DNA of 64,000 nt from Astropecten irregularis (taxonomy: Eukaryota > Echinodermata > Asteroidea > Paxillosida > Astropectinidae): NCBI GenBank assembly GCA_963971285.1, contig OZ020246.1:25890494-25954493 (forward strand), given 5' to 3'. How positions within the stretch are numbered: the first letter of the stretch is position 1; each line of letters opens with the position of its first letter. Below are positions 56,501 through 61,232 of this stretch, piece after piece. A model generated the notes under the pieces. The model did not search any database, was not told where the DNA came from, and saw nothing but the letters and a program-made list of their open reading frames with translations. The translations under genes and the position numbers were made by a program.

Positions 56501-58359
56501 TCAAAAGGTAAGGTCTTTAACTGTTTACGAAAGATCCAGCGTAGGCTAGTTAATCTTTCCTTATCTTACTCTTAGTTCATTTCCAGATGACGGGGGGAAT
56601 AGTGATAAGACGAGATCCCCAAAACACATTGATTATTTTAGCTCTTGCATAGCTTCTACTCCTCAAAAATTATACTTTTGACTTTCAGCAAATGTTCCTG
56701 TGAGTCCTTAAAAACCTAGATTGAAGAAATTTGTGCAACATTTCAGTGTGAAAAATGCAATTTTCTTACGTGCTTCTTGCAAACTTGAAATCAGCCCATC
56801 TGGGCCCAATTTCATGGAATCCGTTACCGTTAGCAAAAATTCTTCGCTTACGGTAGCAGAATCTTTTTGGTTACGGTAAGCGTATTTCACGGAAGAGTTT
56901 CCTTTTTGGTAACGGTAAGCAAGGAATTTGTGCAGAATGCATACGATACGAATATTATCCTGCAGTTATCGGTTTTCGCTCCGATAACAGGAAAGTTTCT
57001 CAAAAATGGAAACGAAATGGAATATCAGAAAATCACTCCTCACGCCTTTCAACTGGACACTCCCAGATTATTATCTGTAAAAATCCTCGAAGTTCAAGTC
57101 TTTTCTTTGAAAATATTGTCCGTCATTTACAAGGATACCAATTCCGCTATGTAAACGCGACGTCATGTGTTTTCACCCCCTTAGCTGAGCGGCAAAGTTC
57201 ATTGACATCGGGGTAGCTATGGCGCACCAAGTCACTCAAAAACGGCGGGAATATTGTCCTGACTCGATTCTTCTTACTGGGTCAATTGAGTTTATTTTAA
57301 AAAGGTTCTAAAACAGTCTTGATTCCAAGATTGTGAATTATAGATAATTTATCAACAATATCATGCATGACATATTTAAAGGCAAATAAAATTAAATATA
57401 ATTGTTTATCTTGATGCAAAATATTATTACAGCATTTCTCATAATATCTGGCATCATTATGAGAGGCCTAAACATGGATACATCAGCTTATCAAAGTTAT
57501 AATTTAAACGAGAAAAACAAAACACTGTCACTCCGACTTGAGAAAGACTTTAACACTTTTGTCTCGTTGGCACGCCATAAAAACCCAGATCGCAACAGGG
57601 TCACATGACCTGTCATCTGACATCGGAAGAATGAAAGTTGCTTGGGCAGACGACAGTTTAGTTTGGAATTTTTGACCACAGATTGTGTCTTTTATAAGCG
57701 TTTGAACATTAGCCCTAAAATGCATTAGTAATATACACCCAAAAACACATAGTTTTTAACTTTTGAGTATCACTCACGACTGGAAACTTTATTTTCAACA
57801 TCCTGAATGTTGGAGATAGCCCTGAGTGTAGTCAACACTTTAGGGATACTGATCACAAAGAATCTCGCACGATCTCGCGGTAAAAGGGAGTCAAATTTGG
57901 GGAGCGAAAACACATGTCGGGTGAAAACACATGACCGGACGATTTTTTTTACCCCATAATTTCCCTCAAAAAATCAAACTTCAAAGCCCTGCCCACTTTC
58001 CACAAAATTACCCTTGCTAATAATGTAGTAGAAGACGTCGACACCATTAAGGTACATTTAGATAGGCCTAAGTAACTTTAAAAAAGTAGTTTTCCTTTCC
58101 TTTATTAGTTTTGGGACCAGTCTTATCACAATCCCCGATGACGGACTAGAACAAGTGCGCCCTCAACATAACTCACGTACTCGTAGTGTACGCGTACGTG
58201 AAACTGAAAGTGTGGTTAGCCTACTTTACTGTTACCTTGCTGAATTGGCGAGGGTTTTCCCACATTCAAAAGTTCTTTTAAGATCTGAGAAGCATCAGCA
58301 TGGTCACTGTGATGGCTGCCGCTCATTGAGCCGCTTGAACTATTGAAAGAACGTTCCAT
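35410..58359 (-). CDS. EDC4: EDC4 / Ge-1 enhancer of mRNA decapping 4, complete (gene-level entry)
   Basis: Twenty-five coding exons splice in matching phase to 4338 nt (1445 aa plus stop). EDC4 is the P-body scaffold that bridges DCP1 and DCP2 and stimulates decapping. Residues about 132-500 form the WD40-type propeller, with recognisable strings KYDWEHKYY, GYGLRILNRRTS, LVWCPYLPDD, LATASEDGTVKFWQ, CDNHKYQDP, PFWRFLITG and ELMMWCTVTWTCLQ. Residues about 567-985 are a Ser/Pro-rich, partly acidic linker ending in an Arg/Ser patch. Residues 984-1260 are coiled coil. The last 190 residues match the conserved C-terminal helical domain (AYREAF-like TYRDAFRS, PAFEQSCQSLFQQ, QLLQQGH, LDQPVLLSLIQQLSHDLG). 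I recognised it by memory of the human protein. No exon appears to be missing. Confidence 0.97.
35650..35830. repeat. AATCGCGATT-palindrome repeat cluster
   Basis: AATCACGATT, AATCGCGATT (twice) and AATAATCGCGATTC occur within 120 bp between GTGTGTGG/CACACAC motifs. Likely a worn foldback element in EDC4 intron 24. Confidence 0.5.
35994..36186. mobile_element. Non-autonomous hAT element with perfect 8-bp target duplication
   Basis: The ends CAGTGGCGTAA are inverted (CAGTGGCGTAACTG / CAGTGGCGTAATTATG). CTTACAAT stands immediately outside on both sides (35986-35993, 36187-36194). Length 193 bp. The ends and the 8-bp duplication place it in hAT. It lies in EDC4 intron 24. Confidence 0.92.
36386..36531. 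mobile_element. Foldback MITE (GATCGATT/CGTATC family)
   Basis: AGGGGTCGATCCATTG...GATACGATGG...TAGGGCTACAATACATC...GGTGAAATCGAACCT; the left end is partly decayed. Confidence 0.65.
36702..36825. mobile_element. 120-bp MITE (GGCCTGTTTGT ends), copy 2
   Basis: AGGGCCTGTTTGTCTAACGC at the left and AGGGCCTGTTTGTTTAACGC inverted at the right, with GGATC-rich subterminals. Confidence 0.85.
36862..37025 (-). CDS. EDC4: EDC4 exon 24 (C-terminal domain)
   Basis: ALSASDLRAVLFVCNSVNPD, LFGADPCPLDQPVLLSLIQQ, LSHDLGNNTSLKL; nearly identical in layout to human. The acceptor is TTGTTACAG and the donor GAA|GTAAGG. Confidence 0.97.
37083..37638. repeat. 11-bp minisatellite (CACTGTCAGCA), about 50 copies
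   Basis: Unit CACTGTCAGCA with variants (GTACACTGTCA, CATACTGTCAG) fills about 556 bp of EDC4 intron 23 and starts about 12 nt after the exon 23 donor. The pure unit has no stop in any plus-strand frame, so long spurious frames appear. In the transcript it reads TGCTGACAGTG. Confidence 0.95.
37651..37867 (-). CDS. EDC4: EDC4 exon 23 (helical)
   Basis: MEQDIMSKVRKLLKEELQSA, IAAVVRSQAPTPVP, ITQLLQQGHIIQAFQS (human ILQLLQQGHLNQAFQQ). The acceptor is GATTTTAG and the donor AGT|GTAAGT. An 11-bp minisatellite starts about 12 nt into the intron. Confidence 0.96.
38085..38538. mobile_element. MITE with TTATATAGCGCTA ends
   Basis: CCAAAGATTATATAGCGCTA (left) and GCAAAGATTATATAGCGCTA (right, inverted) continue as TGCGCA-AGATGG/CGCGCA-GAATGG. 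454 bp, GC-rich inner arms (CACGTACGGAG, GCGGCCTCC). In EDC4 intron 22. Confidence 0.8.
38995..39181 (-). CDS. EDC4: EDC4 exon 22 (helical)
   Basis: THQLETHLNKLRQKEAESRD, PILAELINLVESVKSNSEAM and SVQSELTKQLTK. The acceptor is TTTTGCAG and the donor CAA|GTATGT. Confidence 0.94.
39584..39749 (-). CDS. EDC4: EDC4 exon 21 (helical)
   Basis: TTDAIGQAAANALGATIQ, TTYRDAFRSSVVPAFEQSCQ, SLFQQVNTAFEAGTRQ; very close to human. The acceptor is CATTTTCAG and the donor AAT|GTAAGTC. Confidence 0.97.
40041..40264 (-). mobile_element. tRNA-like SINE, full length, 15-bp target duplication
   Basis: AACTTCAACAATACA flanks both sides (40026-40040, 40265-40279), so the 224-bp unit is complete. Minus-strand order: about 80-nt head (GTGGTTTCATGGCTTCTGAC), GACTATTGGGG, then the tRNA-like part (GGCTGGATGGCTCAGTTGG; GGTTCGAATCCCGC), then CAATTTTTCTTTGTTCAC, ending CCCTTGTGGTTATTTCACG. 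Confidence 0.92.
40287..40447. mobile_element. MITE with CAGGGATG ends, nested in the hAT copy
   Basis: CAGGGATGAAAGACTTTAG at the left, CAGGGATGTGAGTGGCC inverted at the right; TTTTT on both sides may be target duplication. Confidence 0.75.
40610..40725 (-). CDS. EDC4: EDC4 exon 20 (helical)
   Basis: IGKLIGPLSEQLNTVMSQKL and MRENIGKLVKSR, as human ATKLTAVEGSMKENISKLLKSK. The acceptor is TTATTGCAG and the donor AGG|GTATGT. The intron downstream holds a nested transposon stack. Confidence 0.95.
40895..40970. repeat. Hammerhead-like relic, truncated (copy 1)
   Basis: Minus strand: AGCCAGCAGCCGAAACGTCG, CTACCAGCAACACGACATCG, TGTGACTTTGATCACC. It lacks the CTGATGA half but matches copies at 49430-49515 and 54983-55085. 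Confidence 0.45.
41097..41285 (+). mobile_element. tRNA-like SINE, plus strand
   Basis: GTGGTTTTATGGCTTCTGAC, GACTATTAGGGACACCAC, ATAGGGCTAGATAGCTAAG, GGTTCGAATCCCGCTCCAG, TCTTTGTTCACTTTTCAATG. The A box is damaged (GCTAAGTAAG). Followed near 41388-41435 by a foldback-MITE end (GAAATTGGCCCCTGA). Confidence 0.85.
41483..41638 (-). CDS. EDC4: EDC4 exon 19 (coiled coil)
   Basis: QRLNTAMQERQSLDKQKQE and LNKSITSRLDKTVRSEIEGK, matching human SSAVAGRLERSIRDEIKK. The acceptor is GCCCACAG and the donor CCG|GTGAGTG. Confidence 0.93.
42271..42599 (+). mobile_element. tRNA-Leu-derived SINE, near full length
   Basis: GTGGCCTAGTGGTCTGGCGT, CAAACTCAAGATCC, GGGTTCGAATCC, body CTTGGGCAAGATGC...GACCAGGGATAATAATAG, then tail AAGCGCTGTGATACGAC and GCTATATAAATGC with (TTATT). 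Intact A and B boxes. Confidence 0.92.
42638..42737. mobile_element. MITE family I, left end only
   Basis: AAAGGCATAATACAGGATTG then GTAAAGGTGACAGAGCAGC; ends at a GACTTG-type repeat tract (42745-42890). Confidence 0.6.
42900..43050 (+). mobile_element. SINE body joined to a LINE-type tail
   Basis: TAGCCGGGGCTGTATACTCC...GACCAGGGATAATAATA is SINE body. TTTGTAATGCACAGTAGAG and GTAGCTGCGCAATATAAATG that follow match the LINE 3' UTR at 748-800. Confidence 0.78.
43160..43355 (-). CDS. EDC4: EDC4 exon 18 (coiled coil)
   Basis: MNNTLQQVLGLLQSQQQELK, then a heptad-rich run to QSEQE. The donor AAC|GTATCC gives phase 1, which joins exon 19 as EQER-QRLNTAMQE (human EQEQRRLERALAE). The frame stays open past the donor, so the splice choice rests on this match. 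Confidence 0.88.
43513..43626. mobile_element. Foldback element, TGCTTGGAGTTAG ends
   Basis: GCTTGGAGTTAGCAGGGCCTG (21 in the native sequence; key part CTTGGAGTTAG) and its inverse near 43604-43626 close around TTCTCAAAGGCCTTTGAGAA. Related pieces at 51233-51306 and 56455-56510. Confidence 0.8.
43814..43961 (-). CDS. EDC4: EDC4 exon 17 (Arg/Ser patch)
   Basis: SGSRSKTRKPRRDKFSRSS, then RPRKTSPMDMED. This equals the basic Ser-rich stretch before the coiled coil in vertebrate EDC4 (KTKGSPRTSPKLKRKSKK). The acceptor is CTTCATAG and the donor GAG|GTAAAGG. Confidence 0.9.
44365..44697. repeat. Interspersed repeat with internal 53-bp duplication
   Basis: AAATCACTAGACAGC...TAGACCAACACTG occurs at 44531 and 44584 and begins again at 44637 (period 53 bp). 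Outer parts match 27520-27725 inverted. Confidence 0.8.
44727..44867 (-). CDS. EDC4: EDC4 exon 16
   Basis: AQESDAPLLVEATGRRAVEG and SPQLLDVQEPESRSEH. Poorly conserved linker, but its phases (2 in, 2 out) fit both neighbours and the donor is TAG|GTAAGAG. Confidence 0.85.
45016..45368. mobile_element. MITE family I
   Basis: GGTATAATGCATGATTGGTA at the left, TTACCAATCATGTACTG at the right; inside, GATCTTACCTGAGATC and ACACCATTTCAGGTGG. Confidence 0.75.
45371..45722 (-). mobile_element. tRNA-Leu-derived SINE, minus strand
   Basis: Tail TAATAATAATAACAATAATA first, then AAAGCGCCTTTCCAAGAAG, GGGCCGTAGTTTACATTCC, GGATTCGAACCCACAATCTG (B box) and the head. The tail differs from that at 42271-42599. 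Confidence 0.9.
45973..46933 (-). CDS. EDC4: EDC4 exon 15 (long Ser/Pro-rich acidic linker)
   Basis: The largest exon (961 nt, about 320 aa). It is Ser/Thr-rich at the start (PYLMTPDAIKSSSAQ matches human PKLMTPDAFMTPSASLQ), Pro-rich in the middle (PKSPPPTP) and then very acidic (EEVDDDKDGEDEDD). It is probably disordered. The acceptor is TTAATACAG and the donor TGGG|GTAAGA-type (GG before GTAAGAAG). Confidence 0.95.
47085..47182 (-). CDS. EDC4: EDC4 exon 14
   Basis: SVQDLQVRFQPNPS (human ALQDVQIRFQP), then a Ser/Thr-rich run. The acceptor is ATCATAG and the donor ATG|GTGAG. Confidence 0.93.
47243..47336. mobile_element. Foldback MITE fragment (CGTATC family)
   Basis: CTCATCGTAACTTACTATC, GATGCATTGCAGCCCTACG, GATGGGTTATCCTTCGTATC; the inverse of 52600-52705. 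Confidence 0.65.
47367..47465 (-). mobile_element. tRNA-like SINE fragment
   Basis: GTGAACAAAGAAAAATTG, GGTTCGAACCGGTGACC, GTACAGGCACTCTACCAAC, TGAGCTATCCA; the 5' head is missing. Confidence 0.82.
47518..47608 (-). CDS. EDC4: EDC4 exon 13
   Basis: NNGILVKMFCINSR matches human GVLIKLFCVHTK. The acceptor is TTGTAG and the donor AAG|GTATGA. Intron 13 holds a SINE fragment. Confidence 0.93.
47664..47822. mobile_element. Inverted repeat with GAGCACACTGTTTG arms
   Basis: CAAACAGTGTGCTCTGTTCG and its inverse (CGAACAGAGCACACTGTTTG) at 47800-47822; outer part ACACCATGTAATC. Same family as 60998-61232. Confidence 0.7.
47825..48020. mobile_element. Foldback MITE right part, next to EDC4 exon 12 donor
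   Basis: AAAAGTCTTCCTTGATCAAA, GCTTAAGCACATTTTGGTGC, TTTGAAATTGGGCC; same interior as 5640-5856. The outer end is 14 nt from the first intron base. Confidence 0.68.
48035..48209 (-). CDS. EDC4: EDC4 exon 12 (end of propeller)
   Basis: VMYVLQVHQDHQEGRAH, SSITDFLLTQPTLSFAI, then an acidic turn. The acceptor has a long pyrimidine tract and the donor is CAG|GTGGGT. A foldback transposon end lies about 14 nt inside the intron. Confidence 0.95.
48375..48780. mobile_element. Possible mariner-type end and a separate foldback
   Basis: AGGGTGTCCCAAAAAAAACG at 48381 looks like a Tc1/mariner-type terminus, but I see no partner. At 48669-48775 GAGAACCGGACTTCAAGTCA is matched inverted by TTGACTTGAAGGCCGGTTCTC-like sequence. 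Confidence 0.45.
48844..49033 (-). CDS. EDC4: EDC4 exon 11 (WD40)
   Basis: LPFWRFLITGVCSNRELMMW, CTVTWTCLQKINFS and LDLSASFLIVTDITRK. The acceptor is CTCTTACAG and the donor AAG|GTTAGAG. Confidence 0.96.
49252..49345 (-). mobile_element. tRNA-like SINE fragment, fourth type
   Basis: Minus strand: CTTGGCAATCTAGCTGGTAG, GACATTTGCGCTGTG, GGGTTCAAATCCC. A relative lies at 51357-51430 (CTTGGTGGCCTAGTAG, GGGTTCGAATATCC). Confidence 0.6.
49430..49515 (-). repeat. Hammerhead-like motif (copy 2)
   Basis: Minus strand: CTGATGA, then AGACTTGCAGTTTCCAGCAG, CT, GAAA, stem TGTCG/CGACA, then TC. The core order CTGATGA...GAAA-stem-TH fits a hammerhead ribozyme. Stems I and II are weak. Confidence 0.4.
49669..49865 (-). 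CDS. EDC4: EDC4 exon 10 (WD40)
   Basis: ITDLSIAPDGQVLATASEDG, TVKFWQMD, PHDGKPLSALIFCDNHKYQD; among the best conserved EDC4 stretches. The acceptor is CCTCCAG and the donor CTGA|GTGAGT. Confidence 0.96.
50448..50552 (-). CDS. EDC4: EDC4 exon 9 (WD40)
   Basis: Exactly 35 codons: AEFWDVDVVVELYG, then GVIRVHDGHTQ, the human AEVWDLD and KGHST segments. The acceptor is TATACAG and the donor CAG|GTTAGT. Confidence 0.94.
50731..50893 (-). CDS. EDC4: EDC4 exon 8 (WD40)
   Basis: TKLKVTRPAG, YHRLVWCPYLPDDPS and RLLAITHDEK, aligning with human HFRRIIWCPFIPEE. The acceptor is TTCTGTAG and the donor AAG|GTATGTG. Confidence 0.94.
51233..51306. mobile_element. Foldback fragment (CTTGGAGTTAG family)
   Basis: TGCTTGGAGTTAGGATTA at the left and CTCCTAACTCCAAGCA at the right. 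Confidence 0.65.
51434..51537 (+). mobile_element. tRNA-like SINE fragment, plus strand
   Basis: GGCTGGATAGCTCAGTTGG, GTACGGTATTCCGG, GGTTCAAATC (B box decayed), TTTCTTTGTTCACTTTTC. Ends 28 bp from the donor side of EDC4 exon 7. Confidence 0.82.
51565..51751 (-). CDS. EDC4: EDC4 exon 7 (WD40)
   Basis: QSGYGLRILNRRTSVRALMK, FEDIITDVAFAHH and LGCIDRLGNLTVWQ. The acceptor is TCTTCAG|TCC. The donor ATTGT|GTATCC is chosen because it restores the exon 8 frame. Reading past it meets a stop near 51542. Confidence 0.93.
52152..52251 (-). CDS. EDC4: EDC4 exon 6 (first propeller strands)
   Basis: VKITPVVKYDWEHKYYIGN, as in the human VKIQPVAKYDWEQKYYYGN. The acceptor is TTTATAG and the donor AAA|GTAAGT; ends in phase 1. 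Confidence 0.95.
52290..52465. mobile_element. Pogo-type miniature element, copy 3 (decayed)
   Basis: AACAATGCTATACTGAACAT, ATTGGCTCCTAATTTGTGTG, GTTAAAGCAGCATTTCATTG; inverse relative of 21359-21757. Confidence 0.6.
52580..52720. mobile_element. Foldback MITE (CGTATC family)
   Basis: GGTCGATTTCACGAAGC, ACTCGAGTTACGAAGGAT, GTAGGGCTGCAATGCATC, GTAAAATCGGC. Confidence 0.72.
52853..53003. mobile_element. Palindromic MITE, sister of 12256-12412
   Basis: CCAGGGGCCAATTTCACTAA at the left; CCAGGGGTCGATTTTACTAA inverted at the right. Confidence 0.8.
53043..53154 (-). CDS. EDC4: EDC4 exon 5
   Basis: IVLMGDDRSGSVPVYGRDV and then a Ser-rich stretch, matching the human ICLSGDDSS segment ahead of the WD region. 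The acceptor is GTTACAG and the donor AAG|GTATTAG. Confidence 0.92.
53214..53722. mobile_element. MITE family I interrupted by a SINE
   Basis: TACAGGATTGGTAACATACC at the left and TGATACCAATCCTGTACTG at the right. A minus-strand tRNA-Leu SINE (53388-53646) sits inside. Confidence 0.8.
53388..53646 (-). mobile_element. tRNA-Leu-derived SINE, 3'-truncated, nested
   Basis: ACATTCCTGAACCATCTCAG...GGATTCGAACCCACAATC...GCCAGACCACTAGGCCAC. It lacks the TTATT tail. Confidence 0.88.
53854..53921 (-). CDS. EDC4: EDC4 exon 4
   Basis: DFSQAGGDSATPRTRGDSV, then RQT leading into the propeller region. The acceptor is TTTGTGCAG and the donor AAT|GTGAG; ends in phase 2. Confidence 0.85.
54009..54592. mobile_element. 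Two foldback MITEs (CGTATC family), 54009-54129 and 54410-54592
   Basis: First: GGTCGATTTCATAAAGCCC...GTGAAATCGACCCCTGG. Second: GGGTCGATTTCACTAAGCCC...GATGACTTTGTTGAAATC, with an extra inserted stretch (GGGCCTATCCTACCGTGGAG). Confidence 0.7.
54731..54761 (-). CDS. EDC4: EDC4 exon 3 (31-nt microexon)
   Basis: Encodes SPEPQGMSTQ. The acceptor is TTTCACGCAG and the donor CAG|GTATTT. At 31 nt it is a microexon; the phases agree on both sides. Confidence 0.78.
54983..55085 (+). repeat. Hammerhead-like motif (copy 3)
   Basis: CTGATGA (54994-55000), a 23-nt interval, GAAA (55024-55027), stem TGTC/GACA (55028-55031 with 55046-55049) closed by A-U, then TT. Stem II is not convincing as it stands. 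Confidence 0.42.
55122..55268. mobile_element. Palindromic MITE with GACGCGTCGC interior
   Basis: GGGGCCGATTTCATCAAAC at the left and GGCCGATTTCATAAAGC inverted at the right. The arms repeat GACGCGTCGCA. Confidence 0.8.
55290..55411 (+). mobile_element. LINE 3' end fragment (same family as 2083-2550)
   Basis: Reads MDIRRLKEYRSKVDATTRCH, matching MAIRRPKEYRSKVDAATRCR of the first copy, and ends in CTGATTGATTGA. Confidence 0.8.
56102..56159 (-). CDS. EDC4: EDC4 exon 2
   Basis: Small 58-nt exon, YSSSGGTTHRSMEDSTR. The acceptor is CATCTCTAG and the donor AGA|GTAAGTG; phase 1 to phase 0+2. Low-complexity Ser/Thr sequence. Confidence 0.8.
56194..56369. mobile_element. Head-to-head pair of tRNA-like SINE tails
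   Basis: Minus-strand tail (AATAACCACAAGGGAAACTG to GGGATTCGAACC) meets a plus-strand tail (GGTTCGAATCCCCCTCCAG to CACTTTTCAATGAC) within about 25 bp, making a large hairpin. Confidence 0.82.
56455..58230. other. EDC4 intron 1, mostly unrecognised
   Basis: Holds a CTTGGAGTTAG fragment (56455-56510) and a truncated GGGCCCAATTTCATGG MITE (56801-56940). A pair of TGTGTTTTCACCC/GGGTGAAAACACATG motifs (57168, 57918) faces each other about 750 bp apart. No gene is seen. Confidence 0.6.
58236..58359 (-). CDS. EDC4: EDC4 exon 1 (start codon)
   Basis: MERSFNSSSGSMSG followed by a His/Asp-rich stretch and a helix-like ILKELLNVGK. The ATG at 58359 opens the only frame that joins exon 2. The donor is AAG|GTAACAG and the exon ends in phase 1. 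The motif DASQILKELL resembles a short linear-interaction helix. Confidence 0.85.
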
Positions 58360-58454
58360 ATAGCTCAAAATTAGTCACTTAATTTGGAAAAAAATGCTAT
58401 CGAACGGGATTTGATCGGACTACACTGCTCGTTCAGCGTGCGAGTAAAACGATC

Positions 58455-58463
58455 TGCGCATGC
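58455..58463. promoter_or_regulatory. NRF1-like motif upstream of EDC4
   Basis: TGCGCATGC, the half-palindromic core of NRF1 sites, lies about 96 bp above the EDC4 ATG in a CpG-containing stretch. Typical of housekeeping promoters; function inferred. Confidence 0.4.
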
Positions 58464-58707
58464 CCCGTGTCCTTGTCAGCCGAAAGGTCAACTCCAAAAA
58501 ACAAAACCAAAATAAAAATGACTTCATAAAAATTCACAGATAGCAATTTTATCACAAACTGTTCATCTCCTACCTTTGTTTCACGGATATTTTGAGAAAA
58601 TGACGCAGCTTCTGGTTTCTGGAAACAGGCGATGTTGCAACTTTTGGGGGAATTCCATTTTCCAGAAATCCCGGCCCACAATGCCTATCTACTTCCTTAG
58701 GAAATCC

Positions 58708-58716
58708 AAGATGGCT
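58708..58716 (+). promoter_or_regulatory. YY1-like motif (AAGATGGCT)
   Basis: AAGATGGC is the YY1 core often found at or just below housekeeping start sites. It coincides with the start codon of the candidate divergent exon, as in many YY1-type genes where the motif spans the ATG. Confidence 0.35.
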
Positions 58717-58786
58717 GCGCCCATGGAAAAGTCTGTCTTGTGCGGCGCACCGGTACTGCTGGCATGTAGTGGTAGTGCAGTGTTGG
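58711..58786 (+). CDS. Candidate first exon of a gene divergent from EDC4
   Basis: A plus-strand ATG in a strong context (CCAAGATGGCTG) opens 25 codons, MAAPMEKSVLCGAPVLLACS and five more, ending at a good donor (TTGG|GTAAAGTC). It begins 352 bp from the EDC4 start on the other strand, as expected for a bidirectional promoter. I do not recognise the peptide and see no matching downstream exon before the window ends. It may be a chance open frame. Confidence 0.22.
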
Positions 58787-59076
58787 GTAAAGTCAAAAGA
58801 GGTAAACAGAATTTCAAAGGCATAACCATCCAGGTGATTGTAAAGTTCGGGACCCCTTCCTATATAGAGCCATAAAGGTGATAGGCGAGGGAAAATGAAC
58901 AGCTGCACTGAGCTGCGCCACTGCACTGGCACTGCAGCTGTATGTATCAAAATACTTGTGACTTTGTGTGGTTTTTTTTGCTGTCAGACTCTGGGACACT
59001 GGCATTGCAAACTGCTCAGACTGTGTCAGTGCATAACCCTTCAATGAAGATACTGCAATGCTAGGATCGAATTGTT

Positions 59077-59195
59077 GGGCCTGTTTGTTTAATCATTAAT
59101 ATACACATGGGATCCGGATCCCATTTTACTTAGCGTTCCCTGCATAGGACGTGGATCCCTAAATCTGGGATCCTTTGCTTTAAACAAACAGGCCC
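59077..59195. mobile_element. 120-bp MITE (GGCCTGTTTGTTT ends), copy 3
   Basis: GGGCCTGTTTGTTTAATC at the left and AGGGCCTGTTTGTTTAAAGC inverted at the right. Confidence 0.82.
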
Positions 59196-59735
59196 TTTGT
59201 CTCAACTCAAAGCATCTGCTTTTCATATGACAAAATGCAATAATTGTCTCGGAATAATTGCAGAATAGCCCGCCACGTGAAAATACCCCCTAAAATTCAA
59301 TGGCTACGAGGTCGAGCGAATCACGAATGGCGAGAAAGAATTCTACCGTGCAAACTAACTAGGCCCATGTGTTGTGTACAGCTCAACGAAGCATCCCTAC
59401 TAAATAAATGTTATTATCTCTTCAGTCTTGCAGGCATCACCTGAACAGAGCCATACAAAACAACAAAGTACAAGGACGTTACAAGACTGAGCTAAGCCTT
59501 ACATGACTATCAGAGCATTGGTATGGGCTTTGATGAATTCGTCAAAGAATATGAACAACTACAAGCAGCTATTGACCACAAGACGTGGGCACTGACTGAG
59601 CTCAAGCAAAGTGTGGAATCGGACTCTGTCCACCGCAGACACCGCTAAGATGGCCGACTCTGGCAAATGGAACCACAACAACGAGAGAGTCATGAACCCT
59701 GTGTTGTATCCTGGCCTACAACACAGGAATGATGA

Positions 59736-60084
59736 TTAATAATAATAATGGGCATTTATAAAGCGCCTTTCCAAGAAGATCAAAGCGCTGTACATTATTA
59801 TTATCCCTGTTCATCGGGCCATAATTTACATTCCTGAAACCATCTCAACTCCCTGGGGAGCATACAGCCCCGGCTACCGTATTCAGTGCACAGAGGCTAA
59901 TCAAACCACAAAGCCATCACTACCCTCACAGGTACCCATTTACACCTGGGTGAAGAGGAGCAATATGTGACAAAGCATCTTGCCCAAGGACGCAAGCACC
60001 ATTAACCCATGGCTGGATTCGAACCCATAATCTGTAGATTGACCACAAGACTTTGGGTTCGACACGCCAGACCACTAGGCCACA
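59736..60084 (-). mobile_element. tRNA-Leu-derived SINE inserted at a piggyBac relic
   Basis: TAATAATAATGGGCATTTAT tail, GATCAAAGCGCTGTACATT, GGATTCGAACCCATAATC, ending GCCAGACCACTAGGCCACAG. Nearly full length. Confidence 0.9.
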
Positions 60085-60816
60085 GAACCCCACAAGGGAG
60101 AGGACATCGCAAACAAGCTGGCCTCGTCCCACAGATCAGTCAGGAAAAGCATCAAGTGGTACAAGAAAATTATCTTGTTCCTCCTTGATGTATGCCTTGT
60201 GAATTCATTTCTTGTGTATAAAGAACTGGGTGGGACTGCACGGAATACATTTTTGTCATTCAAAACCACACTTGTAAGTTGTAACCGAGTTATGTGAAAC
60301 ACACGTGGGTAATTTGCCTGTGTATAGATCTAGAGGTAGACCTGCCGTTTTTCCTGGGCCACCGAGTCTGACAAGAAAACATTTTCCTGCCGATATAATT
60401 CCTACCAGAAACAAACCACAATCGTATAGGGGATGTGCAGTTTGCTCGAGAAATAACAAACAAAAACAAACAAGATATAAGTGCGATATCTGTGATGTAA
60501 ATTTATGTGCAATGCCATGCTTCAAATTATAGCACTCTTAGACGATATCGCGTAATAGAATCACTGCTTCAAATCATACTATCTTTGACGGCATCGTGTA
60601 ATGCAACCAATTTTATTTATGGGGCTATGCGTAAGAGGGATAGCGTGAAACCCAGACCATGGGCAGTGGGCACTGTCAAATAAACTCTGTGGTCGGCTGT
60701 TGAACAAAAGACAGTGAGTGGTCCTCAGCACTCAGCAGACACTTCCCCGAGGACAAACGAGAAAATTTAACCCTGCGGGCCTAGCTCTATGCTAAAACAA
60801 TCCGGGGCTGAAGGGG
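60085..60816 (+). mobile_element. Broken piggyBac transposon, 3' part
   Basis: Reads RKSIKWYKKIILFLLDVCLV and NSFLVYKELGG, then after a frame change RGCAVCSRNN...TRYKCDICDVNLCAMPCF. The latter is the piggyBac C-terminal Cys-rich (cross-brace) domain, with the CxxC...CxxC...CxxxC spacing. A TTAA at 60817-60820 next to CCCCTTCAGCCCCGG (inverted) marks the right end. The 5' half is lost or split by the SINE. Confidence 0.82.
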
Positions 60817-60997
60817 TTAAGTGTTGCATTGATAGTGGCCATTCCTTGCTACAAAAGCATATTGCTTTTTTTTGCGTGCATTTTAAGGAATCATAAGTGG
60901 TATACTTGCTGAGTCCATTAACACATTTCTTAATTGGAGTCTTTCAAGAATGATTGATCAAGGAATAATAAGTCAAAGTCACTTCAACGATTGAGTA

Positions 60998-61232
60998 AGA
61001 CTTGCGGAGACACCATGTATAACACTTTTTTTCCGGAAGATGTGTGGTCCTGAAAAGGACTGATTAGAGTAAATTCTCGATGTTTTGACCAGTGTGCTCT
61101 AGTCGTCCTGAGGAGAGAGAGACAACTAGAGCACACTGGTCGAAACGTCAAGAATTTACTCTCATTGTTCCTTCTCAGGATCACACATCTTCCTCAAAAG
61201 AGTATTATACATGGTGTCTCCGAAAGTCTTAC
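60998..61232. mobile_element. Foldback element with CACACTGGTC arms
   Basis: GGAGACACCATGTATAACAC is matched inverted at 61211-61232; inner arms TCTAGTTGTC/GAGCACACTGGTC. Relative of 47664-47822. Confidence 0.78.

Noticed and set aside
58570-58950. 126-codon minus-strand open frame upstream of EDC4
   Set aside because: No recognisable domain, not linked to EDC4 by splice phase, and it overlaps the CpG-containing promoter stretch.
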